Assembly (NCBI GenBank): GCA_937888735.1
Contig: CALASN010000110.1
Location: 1-25,632 of the forward strand
Direction: 5' to 3'
Length of the DNA: 25,632 nt
From: UBA5499 sp002426275
Lineage (GTDB): Bacteria > Bacillota > DTU084
Position 1 is the stretch's first letter, and the number at the start of each line of letters is the position of its first letter. The notes beneath the pieces are model-generated. The model worked only from the letters and a program-made list of their open reading frames with translations, did not search any database and was not told the DNA's origin. A program made the position numbers and the translations under genes. Of this stretch, positions 1-6,261 are shown piece by piece.

Positions 1-262
1 CATAGCCAAGGGCAAGGGTGTCCACCGCGAGGCGGAATCTGAAGGAAGCCGGAGGCAAACTTCTGGTCTGACGAACAGTGGTCATAGACACAGGACCGAA
101 GAATGGCTGAAGCAAGTAAGAAAAAGAGAACCCAGGATGTTCGCACATTGGGCTCTCAGTGGAAATCTTTAGTATGAGCGAATGATAGGAGCCGTATGAA
201 TCGAGAGATTCACGTACGGTTCTGTGAGAGCATTGGGGTGCAAGTCCCCTTTGCTACTCGAC
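1..262 (+). mobile_element. Group II intron, 3' portion (domain I part to domain VI), apparently without an intron-encoded protein
   Basis: The 34-nt catalytic domain V lies at 189-222: GAGCCGTATGAATC, a GAGA loop, then the complementary arm ending ACGGTTC. Domain VI follows at 226-259 with paired GAG/CTC and AGCA/TGCT arms and one unpaired A at 256, the expected branch point. The intron ends in the typical AY at 261-262, six bases after that A. Upstream, positions 13-80 match the conserved domain I stretch of bacterial introns (GGTGTCCACCGCGAGG, then GAATCTGAAGGAAGCC). Only about 100 nt separate this domain I sequence from domain V, so there is no room for the usual reverse transcriptase in domain IV. 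The element is therefore an ORF-less or internally deleted copy, mobile only if helped in trans. The 5' end is outside the window. Confidence is high for domains V and VI and moderate for the ORF-less reading. Confidence 0.88.
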
Positions 263-637
263 TGGGAGGTCGCCTTTTCCCCCTGCGTGTTTGAAGATGG
301 CCTCGAAGCTTTCTTCGCTCAAATCGTGTTCGATTTTACAGGCGTCAGTGCGTGCGGTTCGCTCGTCGACGCCTAAAGCGATGAGATACTCTGTCAGCAA
401 CTTATGCCGCGTATACATACGTCTGGCGATTTCCAAACCCGACTCGGTGAGGGTGATCAGGTTCTCTTTATCCATGGTGATATACCCGTTTTCCTTCAGC
501 CTTTTGGTGGCATAAGACACGCTTGGCTTTTTAACTCCCAATTCTTCCGCGATGTCTATGGAACGGATATAGCCGTGCTTTTCTTGCAGCATCAACATCA
601 TTTCAAGGTAATCTTCTGCTGACTTGCGAATCTTCAT
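254..637 (-). CDS. DtxR/MntR-family metal-dependent transcriptional repressor, C-terminus altered by intron insertion
   Basis: A 127-residue protein with an N-terminal winged helix (roughly residues 5-65; recognition helix around KKPSVSYATKRL) followed by the metal-binding dimerisation helices (residues 70-115, with MYTRHKLLTEYL, DACKIEHDLSEESFEAI). There is no SH3-like third domain, as in the short MntR-type repressors of Firmicutes. It diverges from the feoA-feoA-feoB operon and is very probably its metal-responsive repressor; Fe(II) is more likely than Mn(II) on context. GTTAG-N6-CTAAC operators lie in the shared intergenic region, one overlapping its own putative promoter, so autoregulation is likely. 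The last two sense codons and the TAG stop (254-262) lie inside the group II intron, so the native C-terminus has been replaced. The core fold ends about ten residues earlier, so the protein may still work. Confidence 0.9.
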   Translation of the reverse strand: MKIRKSAEDYLEMMLMLQEKHGYIRSIDIAEELGVKKPSVSYATKRLKENGYITMDKENLITLTESGLEIARRMYTRHKLLTEYLIALGVDERTARTDACKIEHDLSEESFEAIFKHAGGKGDLPVE

Positions 638-667
638 GCGAGGCGTCCTCCTTCCTTGCCAAGATCC

Positions 668-696
668 ACGTTAGCACACTCTAACAGAAAAGGCAA
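668..696 (-). promoter_or_regulatory. Putative promoter of the DtxR-family repressor gene
   Basis: On the minus strand, TTGCCT (691-696) and TAACGT (668-673) are separated by 17 bp. The -10 box is weak. The spacer and -10 are covered by the operator at 670-685, which fits autorepression. Confidence 0.4.
670..685. promoter_or_regulatory. Operator copy 1, GTTAG-N6-CTAAC
   Basis: Perfect 5+5 inverted repeat GTTAGCACACTCTAAC, 33 bp upstream of the repressor start codon. The same half-sites recur at 754-771, 789-806 and 1288-1305, always next to the feo genes or the repressor gene. The repetition makes this the likely binding site of the adjacent DtxR-family protein. Confidence 0.8.
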
Positions 697-713
697 GTTT
701 TTTTCCCAGGGGA

Positions 714-742
714 TTGACAGCCTCAGTTAGAGATGTTAAACT
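714..742 (+). promoter_or_regulatory. Sigma-A promoter of the feo operon, overlapped by a degenerate operator
   Basis: TTGACA (714-719) and TAAACT (737-742) are spaced by 17 bp and lead toward feoA. A degenerate operator, GTTAG-N6-TAAAC (726-741), fills the spacer and -10 region. A perfect operator begins 12 bp downstream of the -10 box, so repressor binding would block initiation or early elongation. Confidence 0.7.
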
Positions 743-753
743 GTAGATGAAAT

Positions 754-771
754 GGTTAGTTGACGCTAACC
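754..771. promoter_or_regulatory. Operator copy 2, GGTTAG-N6-CTAACC
   Basis: Perfect 6+6 inverted repeat GGTTAGTTGACGCTAACC just downstream of the feo promoter. Its centre is 35 bp from the centre of copy 3. Confidence 0.82.
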
Positions 772-788
772 ATAATCAATTGCCTTCG

Positions 789-806
789 AGTTAGTTGGCT
801 CTAACT
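789..806. promoter_or_regulatory. Operator copy 3, AGTTAG-N6-CTAACT
   Basis: Perfect 6+6 inverted repeat AGTTAGTTGGCTCTAACT in the feoA leader, ending just before the ribosome binding site (AAAGGAGG, 815-822). It belongs to the same family as copies 1, 2 and 4. Confidence 0.82.
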
Positions 807-829
807 TGATGGTCAAAGGAGGAAGCGCG

Positions 830-1039
830 ATGCCTCTCACCATGGCAAAGCCTGGAGAAATCAATTGCATCCGGAGAATCACAGGCAAGGATGAGGTCAG
901 GCAACACCTAGCGGAATTGGGCTTTGTGGTCGGAGAGCGAGTGAAGGTGATCACCGAGATCGGCGGGAATATGATTCTGCAGGTTAAGGAGAGCCGGATC
1001 GCGCTTAATAAAACTATGGCCAATCGGATTATGATTTGA
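830..1039 (+). CDS. feoA: FeoA-family protein (first copy)
   Basis: A 69-residue protein with the small SH3-like FeoA fold: a GEINCIRRITG start, a central AELGFVVGERVKVI strand-turn and a terminal IALNKTMANRIMI strand. FeoA is a cytoplasmic accessory of the FeoB ferrous iron transporter, thought to bind its N-terminal G domain. The ATG at 830 is chosen because AAAGGAGG (815-822) sits 7 nt upstream; in-frame TTG 806 and ATG 809 would lie before that site and inside operator 3. It is first gene of the operon and is followed 12 bp later by a second feoA. Its conserved turns (LAELGF, GERVKV) are intact, so it does not look degenerate. Confidence 0.88.
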   Translation: MPLTMAKPGEINCIRRITGKDEVRQHLAELGFVVGERVKVITEIGGNMILQVKESRIALNKTMANRIMI

Positions 1040-1051
1040 GGGAGTGAGCGC

Positions 1052-1273
1052 ATGAAGACGCTGAAAGATGTCAAGGTTGGGGAGACGGCGACTGTGCAGA
1101 AGCTGCACGGAATAGGCGCCGTAAAACGCCGCATTATGGATATGGGCGTCACCAAAGGAGCCGCGATTTACGTTCGTAAAGTCGCGCCGCTTGGAGATCC
1201 GGTCGAGGTCACCGTGCGCGGCTATGAACTCTCCATTCGCAAAGCCGATGCCGAGATGATCGAGGTGAAATAA
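1052..1273 (+). CDS. feoA: FeoA-family protein (second copy)
   Basis: A 73-residue FeoA-like SH3 protein: MKTLKDVKVGETATVQKL at the N-terminus, then KRRIMDMGVTKGAAIYVRKVAPLGDPVEV, a more canonical FeoA signature than the upstream copy, and a final YELSIRKADAEMIEV strand. GGGAGTGAG precedes the ATG. It is co-transcribed with the first feoA and with feoB, although an extra operator (1288-1305) lies between this gene and feoB. Two consecutive feoA genes are common in anaerobic Firmicutes; the two copies differ strongly in sequence and probably do not substitute for each other. Confidence 0.9.
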   Translation: MKTLKDVKVGETATVQKLHGIGAVKRRIMDMGVTKGAAIYVRKVAPLGDPVEVTVRGYELSIRKADAEMIEVK

Positions 1274-1287
1274 TTTTTACGCCACAC

Positions 1288-1305
1288 AGTTAGAGGATTC
1301 TAACT
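1288..1305. promoter_or_regulatory. Operator copy 4, AGTTAG-N6-CTAACT, between feoA2 and feoB
   Basis: Perfect 6+6 inverted repeat AGTTAGAGGATTCTAACT in the 56-bp gap before feoB, ending 11 bp before the feoB ribosome binding site (AGGAGG, 1317-1322). I see no obvious consensus promoter beside it. It could regulate an internal promoter or act as a roadblock. Confidence 0.8.
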
Positions 1306-1329
1306 TAGTTGCAGACAGGAGGAATTGCA

Positions 1330-3495
1330 GTGAGCATTAAAATTGCCCTTGCCGGCAATCCAAACAGCGGCAAGACAACGTTGTTCAACGACTTGACAGG
1401 CTCGTCCCAACACGTTGGCAACTGGCCGGGCGTGACAGTGGAAAAAAAAGAAGGCAGACTCAAGGGACACGGAGATGTGATCATCCAGGATTTACCAGGC
1501 ATTTATTCGCTTTCACCCTATACACTTGAGGAAGTGGTCTCAAGGCGTTATCTGGTCAACGAGAAGCCAGACGCAATCATCAATATCATCGACGGTACTA
1601 ATATCGAGCGAAATTTGTATCTCACCACACAGCTTCTTGAGTTGGGCATTCCCACTGTCATCGCCGTCAATATGATCGATGTGGTCCGCAAAAACGGCGA
1701 TCTCATTGACATTCAAAAGTTGGCCAGCGCGCTTGGGTGTCAAGTGATAGAGACGTCGGCGCTGAAAGGTACGGGCTCGAAAGAAGTCGCGCTTAAAGCG
1801 GCGGCACTGGCGAAGAAACAGGTCGCCGGCGACATGCCATCTGTATTCGGCGGCACAGTGGAGCATGCCATCGCTCACATTGAGGAGTCAATAGAAGGGA
1901 AAGTGGAGCCGCGTTATTTACGCTGGTATGCCATTAAATTGTTCGAGCGCGACGAGAAGGTCAGAGAAGAGCTCAAACTCGGAAGCGAGCTCCTGGAACA
2001 TTTAGAGGAGCACATCGTCCGGTGCGAAGAGGAGTTGGACGACGATGCGGAGAGCATCATCACCAATCAGCGTTACGCATATATCGCGCATCTGGTTCAC
2101 GACGCCGTGAAGAAAAGGGATACCGGACAGAAGCTCAGCGTCTCCGACCGGATTGACAAGATTGTGACCAACCGCGTCTTGGCGTTTCCCATTTTCGCGT
2201 TTGTGATGTTCTGCGTTTATTACGTCTCCATCTCCACAATCGGCGATCTGGTTACGGGCTGGACCAATGACACATTGTTCGGCGAGCTAATTTGCGGGAA
2301 TTTGAGCGCTTGGTTCCAAAGGGCCAATGTGGCGCCTTGGCTGTCGGGACTCGTGGTGGATGGAATCGTGGCTGGAGTCGGCGCCGTGATCGGCTTCGTG
2401 CCCCAGATGCTCATCCTGTTTCTGATGTTGTCCCTCCTTGAGGATGTAGGGTACATGGCGCGGGTGGCGTTCATTATGGACAGGATCTTTCGCAGGTTCG
2501 GTCTCAGCGGCAAATCGTTTATTCCCATGCTCATCTCTTCCGGCTGCGGCGTGCCCGGAGTCATGGCCTGCCGCACCATTGAAAATGAACGCGACCGCCG
2601 CATGACCATTATGACCACAACTTTCATTCCCTGTGGCGCCAAAATGCCCATCGTGGCCATGTTTGCAGGCGCTTTGTTCGGGGGAAGCGGGCTGGTCGCC
2701 ACTTCAGCTTATTTCATAGGAGTGGCTTCCGTAATCATCAGCGGCATTATCCTCAAAAAGACGAAACACTTTGCGGGCGAAGCTGCGCCCTTTGTCATGG
2801 AATTACCGGCATATCACGTGCCGTCAGCCACCAATGTCTTCCATTCCACTTGGGAGCGGGGCTGGAGCTTTATCCGCCGCGCCGGAACGATCATCCTGGC
2901 CTCTTCGGTGGTGCTGTGGTTCCTGCAGAGCTTCGGAGTCACGGGCGGACAATTCAAAATGGTGGAGGACAACAATACGAGTTTGCTTGCCGCCATCGGC
3001 AACCTGATCGCGCCTTTGTTCGCGCCCCTCGGCTTTGGCAATTGGAAAGCCACGGTCGCCACTTTTACCGGGCTGATTGCAAAGGAAAACGTGGTGGGAA
3101 CTTTCGGCGTGCTCTTCGGGCTGTCCGAAGTAGCGGAAGATGGCGCGGAGATTTGGTCTAATCTCGCCGCAAGCTTCACTCCGCTTACGGCGTACAGTTT
3201 CATGCTCTTCAATCTCCTGTGCGCTCCTTGTTTCGCCGCCATGGGCGCCATCAAACGCGAGATGAACAGCGCAAGCTGGACCTGGGCGGCCATCGGTTAC
3301 CTTTGCGGCTACGCTTATCTGATTGCGTTTATCGTCTACCAGCTGGGCACGCTTTTCACCACAGGACAGTTCGGTGTCGGAACAGTCTTTGCCATCGCCG
3401 CGCTGTGCTGGCTGACTTACCTGCTGCTGCGTAAGAACAAATACGGCGAATATGGCGAGTATCTTCATGAAAGGAAAGTGAGCGTCAATGTTTGA
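1330..3495 (+). CDS. feoB: Ferrous iron transport protein B
   Basis: A 721-residue inner-membrane Fe(II) transporter. The N-terminal G domain has G1 GNPNSGKTT (residues 9-17), G3 DLPG (54-57) and G4 NMID (114-117), then a helical GDI-like region. From about residue 275 come the membrane segments, with the gate motifs SSGCGVPGVMACRTI and TTFIPCGAKMPIV typical of FeoB, and a later LCAPCFAAMGAI. Length is slightly below the E. coli type (773) and normal for Firmicutes. I chose GTG 1330, seven bases after AGGAGG (1317-1322), over the in-frame TTG 1309, which precedes that site. Its last 8 bases overlap the next small gene. Confidence 0.97.
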   Translation: MSIKIALAGNPNSGKTTLFNDLTGSSQHVGNWPGVTVEKKEGRLKGHGDVIIQDLPGIYSLSPYTLEEVVSRRYLVNEKPDAIINIIDGTNIERNLYLTTQLLELGIPTVIAVNMIDVVRKNGDLIDIQKLASALGCQVIETSALKGTGSKEVALKAAALAKKQVAGDMPSVFGGTVEHAIAHIEESIEGKVEPRYLRWYAIKLFERDEKVREELKLGSELLEHLEEHIVRCEEELDDDAESIITNQRYAYIAHLVHDAVKKRDTGQKLSVSDRIDKIVTNRVLAFPIFAFVMFCVYYVSISTIGDLVTGWTNDTLFGELICGNLSAWFQRANVAPWLSGLVVDGIVAGVGAVIGFVPQMLILFLMLSLLEDVGYMARVAFIMDRIFRRFGLSGKSFIPMLISSGCGVPGVMACRTIENERDRRMTIMTTTFIPCGAKMPIVAMFAGALFGGSGLVATSAYFIGVASVIISGIILKKTKHFAGEAAPFVMELPAYHVPSATNVFHSTWERGWSFIRRAGTIILASSVVLWFLQSFGVTGGQFKMVEDNNTSLLAAIGNLIAPLFAPLGFGNWKATVATFTGLIAKENVVGTFGVLFGLSEVAEDGAEIWSNLAASFTPLTAYSFMLFNLLCAPCFAAMGAIKREMNSASWTWAAIGYLCGYAYLIAFIVYQLGTLFTTGQFGVGTVFAIAALCWLTYLLLRKNKYGEYGEYLHERKVSVNV

Positions 3496-3658
3496 ATACA
3501 TTGCCCGTAACTTCGCCACCATTATTACAGGAGCCGTTGTGTTTGGGATCGTCTTTGCCGCGGTGCGCAAAATGATCAAGGATCATAAGGCTCATAAGTT
3601 ATCCTGCGGTTGCGGCTGTGATGACTGTCCCAGTTCCGGCATCTGCCATCGTGATTGA
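3488..3658 (+). CDS. FeoB-associated Cys-rich membrane protein
   Basis: A 56-residue protein starting at an ATG that overlaps the end of feoB by 8 bp in another frame. Residues 10-27 form one membrane helix (TIITGAVVFGIVFAAV), followed by a basic stretch (RKMIKDHKAHK) and a cysteine-rich tail, CGCGCDDCPSSGIC, ending HRD. This is the layout of the small FeoB-associated proteins found after feoB in Firmicutes. The cluster of five cysteines suggests metal binding at the cytoplasmic mouth of the transporter, but the role in this family is not firmly established. Translational coupling to feoB is implied by the overlap. Confidence 0.85.
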   Translation: MFEYIARNFATIITGAVVFGIVFAAVRKMIKDHKAHKLSCGCGCDDCPSSGICHRD

Positions 3659-3688
3659 AAGGTATTACTGAGCGACAATTAGCCAGGA

Positions 3689-3724
3689 ATCCCCCTTTTG
3701 GGCGTCAACGCTCAAAAGGGGGAT
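3689..3724. repeat. Strong inverted repeat after the feo operon (possible transcript end)
   Basis: ATCCCCCTTTTGGGCG and CGCTCAAAAGGGGGAT pair around a TCAA loop, 16 positions with one mismatch. It is followed by an A-rich stretch rather than a T-run, so it is not a textbook intrinsic terminator; it could stabilise the 3' end of the feo mRNA. Confidence 0.6.
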
Positions 3725-3759
3725 ATAAATAATAAAAAAAGAAAGCGAGGATCTAATAC

Positions 3760-5040
3760 GTGTTTTTCATTGTCTTATTAAGTTTGGCTCTCGGCGTGGC
3801 TGCCATGGCAGCTCCGGTGGAACTGCAAGGCACTCTGGGTACTGAGATCGAATACATACCAGGCGAAGACCTCTCCGGCGAAACAGCGTTGGAACTGGGT
3901 TGGGAAAGCCGGCTGGCTGAAGATCTCACCGCTGTCGTGGGAATAAGGTTTTACAAAGAAGAAGCCGAGACGGGCAGCGACTGGTACGATGGAGAGTTAA
4001 ACTCAGGCTCTTCTCTTTACGCTTACGCTCAGTCCACTGGCAGCCTTTGGGAAGGCGCCCAGCCGTTCAAGCTGACCATGGGCTCTTTTGATGTGAAATA
4101 CTCTCCTTATCTTGCTTGGTTTGGCTATAATACCAAGCGCTACGATGAATTCGGGGAATGGTTTTATGGCAACATAAACGGCGTCACAGCCGAACAGATA
4201 CCCCTCGGTTCCCTTCAAGCCCGCACTTTTTACGTTTTCAGCAAAGACGTCCTTGACGATGCCAACGCGCTGGGCGTAAACTTAAATGGAAAGCTGGCGG
4301 ATTTGGCTCTGAACGCCACCTTTGTGAAGCGTGGCCTGCCTGTAGCCTACGATTTGGCAGCTTCTCTGACGCCGGTTGAAAAGCTTGCTCTCACAGGCCA
4401 GCTCATAGGCAACGGCAAGGATGCTGAAAGCTGGTACAAGCTGGCAGTCGACTACACTGGCATTTCCAATTGGCAGTTGGGAGCTAGTTGGCGGGATTTT
4501 TCCGGAGCCATCTTGGAAGATTATCCTTACCGAGACCGGACTCCGTCTGTAGACGGCGGCGAATTTGTGACGCCTAATCCATATGATTTGAATAAGGGAT
4601 GCGTAGGAGTGAGCCTCTCCGCGCTCACGAGCCTGGCCGGCTACGATTTTAGCGGCGAATATGACCGCGCTGTCCGCACTGCGGAATTCACGGTAGCCAA
4701 GGCTAATTGGTCCGCCAAATTGAAGTACTTTCACGCTCTGACAGATATTCTTACTGCTGATGGCAAAGTCGAGTTCCAATTTGCGGACGATCCTACCGGC
4801 CTTCTGGTGCTGCGCGGGAATGCGGCAGCTGATATTGCCTTTTTGAAGGGCGTTGAGCTGGAAGGAGTGGCTGAATTTGGCGATGAAGCTGTCTGGGGCG
4901 GCAGCGCTGCCTATGAGGCTCCTAATGGGCTCAGCATCGCCGCCGAGTATTACAGCGGCGACCTCCAGGATGACAACCGCCTGGGCTGGACACAAGAGAG
5001 AGGCCTTGCCATTACCTGCGGTTATGCGCTGGATTTTTAA
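3760..5040 (+). CDS. Predicted secreted beta-barrel (porin-like) protein
   Basis: A 426-residue protein I cannot assign to a named family. Residues 1-17 form a signal peptide-like hydrophobic stretch (MFFIVLLSLALGVAAMA) with an AMA/AP cleavage site, but without the usual N-terminal Lys/Arg. The mature part is rich in short alternating strands with aromatic ends (for example FKLTMGSFDVKY, WQLGASWRDF, WSAKLKYFHAL, LSIAAEYYSGDL) and ends ITCGYALDF, like the C-terminal beta-signal of outer-membrane proteins. Cysteines are nearly absent. An in-frame TAA at 3754 forces the GTG start at 3760, with GCGAGG 9 bp upstream. It sits alone between the hairpin after feo and a strong terminator. Iron linkage through position is speculative. 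A surface or cell-wall protein of a single-membrane cell is the alternative. Confidence 0.65.
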   Translation: MFFIVLLSLALGVAAMAAPVELQGTLGTEIEYIPGEDLSGETALELGWESRLAEDLTAVVGIRFYKEEAETGSDWYDGELNSGSSLYAYAQSTGSLWEGAQPFKLTMGSFDVKYSPYLAWFGYNTKRYDEFGEWFYGNINGVTAEQIPLGSLQARTFYVFSKDVLDDANALGVNLNGKLADLALNATFVKRGLPVAYDLAASLTPVEKLALTGQLIGNGKDAESWYKLAVDYTGISNWQLGASWRDFSGAILEDYPYRDRTPSVDGGEFVTPNPYDLNKGCVGVSLSALTSLAGYDFSGEYDRAVRTAEFTVAKANWSAKLKYFHALTDILTADGKVEFQFADDPTGLLVLRGNAAADIAFLKGVELEGVAEFGDEAVWGGSAAYEAPNGLSIAAEYYSGDLQDDNRLGWTQERGLAITCGYALDF

Positions 5041-5067
5041 CTTCTCTAGATTGGTCTTGGAATGAAG

Positions 5068-5117
5068 AACTGTCCTCTTTGAGCGTAATTTCTCGCTCGG
5101 AGAGGACAGTTTGTCTG
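5068..5117 (+). terminator. Strong hairpin terminator after the barrel protein gene
   Basis: An 18-bp stem (5068-5085 with 5094-5111, two G-U pairs) with an 8-nt loop, followed by a modest TTGTCTGT tract. It begins 28 bp after the stop codon. Confidence 0.75.
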
Positions 5118-5128
5118 TATATGTGTGA

Positions 5129-5612
5129 TCAGCCCTGTCGGAAAGCAGTTCCATCCGGAATGAAGGTCATCCCAGATAAGAGAAAGCTGAGTTTGACCTG
5201 GCTCGTCTCCTTTGATGTTTTTTGCAGATAAAAATAATTCAGATTATGTTCGGGCAATAAGGAGAGCTGGCTTGTGATGCCAACCCCGCTACCGTCACGG
5301 ATTAGGCCTCTTTGTACATTGCGCAGCGTTTCCATGAAGCAGTATGTGGATTCCAGACGGATGAGAAGAATACTGACGCTCAAACATCGCCTCTATGTCT
5401 GTTGCGGGATTCTGCTGCTGCCGGCTCTGCCCCCGTTCAGCAGAGCAAGCAAAATTTTTCCCATGCCCGAAGGTGTGGAGCGGGGCTGAAGTAGCCGCGT
5501 CGTAATTGTAAATAACGGCCGTTTTTGCTTTTAAGCTTCGGGAGGACTTTTCTGAAAGTGCTGTGTTCCATCTGCAGGGGGCACGAAGCTCTGGATGGTT
5601 GAAGTTACACAA
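5129..5612 (-). pseudogene. Possible decayed coding region, unrecognised
   Basis: Two overlapping minus-strand open frames (5295-5612 and 5129-5383) read into one another only through a frame change near 5300-5380. No ribosome binding site precedes either, and neither translation matches a family I recognise. The order and overlap would fit a gene broken by frameshift, but chance open frames are equally possible. The rest of 5641-5944 is more AT-rich and holds only small hairpins (for example AATTGGC/GCCAATT at 5866-5889) and no gene I can support. Confidence 0.2.
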
Positions 5613-5944
5613 TCCTGGTTAAATAGATTCAGAAAACTGTCGGTCCATTACGAAAAGTAAGCCTCAAACTAGCTTGCTTTACTTTATTTTGCCTGCGCTG
5701 TTATTGTCTGGCGTCAAAAGATCCAGGTTCATCTGAGAGATGCTGTTTGCGGATAAGCGCTTAATCACCCCTACATTGATTAAGTAAGGTGACTATAGAT
5801 TTAAACAAATATTCAAATAAATTCGTGTCCCAGGTTAATTATTTAAAAAGGATCCGCAGGCGAAAAATTGGCAGAGCGACCCGCCAATTCCGGTAGGTTG
5901 AAGTCAAAGAAGTGAAATGATAGTATGAGTAGGGAGGTGAGGCG

Positions 5945-6172
5945 ATGCGCTCGGGGATCAAAATCAGCAAAGAGGAAAGAGCAGAGATGCTCTCTGAGAT
6001 TCATAATTTCTTTCTAACCGAGAGAGACGAAGATCTGGGGCTTTTGGCTTGTGGGATAATTTTAGATTTTTTCATGGCCAAACTGGCCGACAGGTTCTAT
6101 AATTTGGGGGTGAGAGACGCTCATCAATATCTTACCCGGAAGCTGGACGAGCTCTTTGAACTGGAGTTATAG
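5945..6172 (+). CDS. DUF2164 family protein
   Basis: A 75-residue acidic protein: IKISKEERAEMLSEIHNFFL, TERDEDLGLLACGIILDFF and YNLGVRDAHQYL match the layout of the DUF2164 family, whose function is unknown. It has no membrane segment. AGGGAGGTGAGG lies just before the ATG. Upstream, TTGAAG (5898-5903) and TAGTAT (5921-5926), spaced 17 bp, are a possible promoter, though the start site would lie very close to the ribosome binding site. It is 89 bp upstream of dapF, but a good promoter in that gap suggests separate transcription. Confidence 0.78.
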   Translation: MRSGIKISKEERAEMLSEIHNFFLTERDEDLGLLACGIILDFFMAKLADRFYNLGVRDAHQYLTRKLDELFELEL

Positions 6173-6206
6173 CAGCTATGGCTGTGTTGAAAAAAATGTG
6201 TTGCAA

Positions 6207-6235
6207 TTGTCAATAGAAACGCTCTGTGCTAGAAT
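6207..6235 (+). promoter_or_regulatory. Sigma-A promoter of the dapF-dapL operon
   Basis: TTGTCA (6207-6212) and TAGAAT (6230-6235) with a 17-bp spacer, about 27 bp before the dapF start. The short leader leaves no room for a lysine riboswitch. Confidence 0.75.
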
Positions 6236-6261
6236 AGAAAAGAACAAAAGGGGGTGACGAT

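Noticed and set aside
670..1305. GTTAG repeats as transposon ends
   Set aside because: They are short inverted pairs with fixed 6-bp centres at promoter positions, as expected for operators, and do not flank a mobile gene.
2814..3579. Long minus-strand open frames opposite feoB (up to 251 codons)
   Set aside because: They lie fully or largely under feoB, whose motifs are unbroken, and have no ribosome binding site or recognisable domain. They are codon-bias shadows.
3689..3740. Classic Rho-independent terminator after feo
   Set aside because: The stem is excellent but is followed by A-rich sequence on the plus strand and lacks a T-run in the other direction. Listed as an inverted repeat instead.
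4282..5154. 290-codon minus-strand frame opposite the barrel protein gene
   Set aside because: It crosses the strong terminator hairpin, has no start signals, and the plus-strand frame has a signal peptide and barrel pattern. Treated as a shadow.
6173..6261. Lysine riboswitch or T-box before dapF
   Set aside because: The promoter leaves a leader of under 25 nt, too short for either element.
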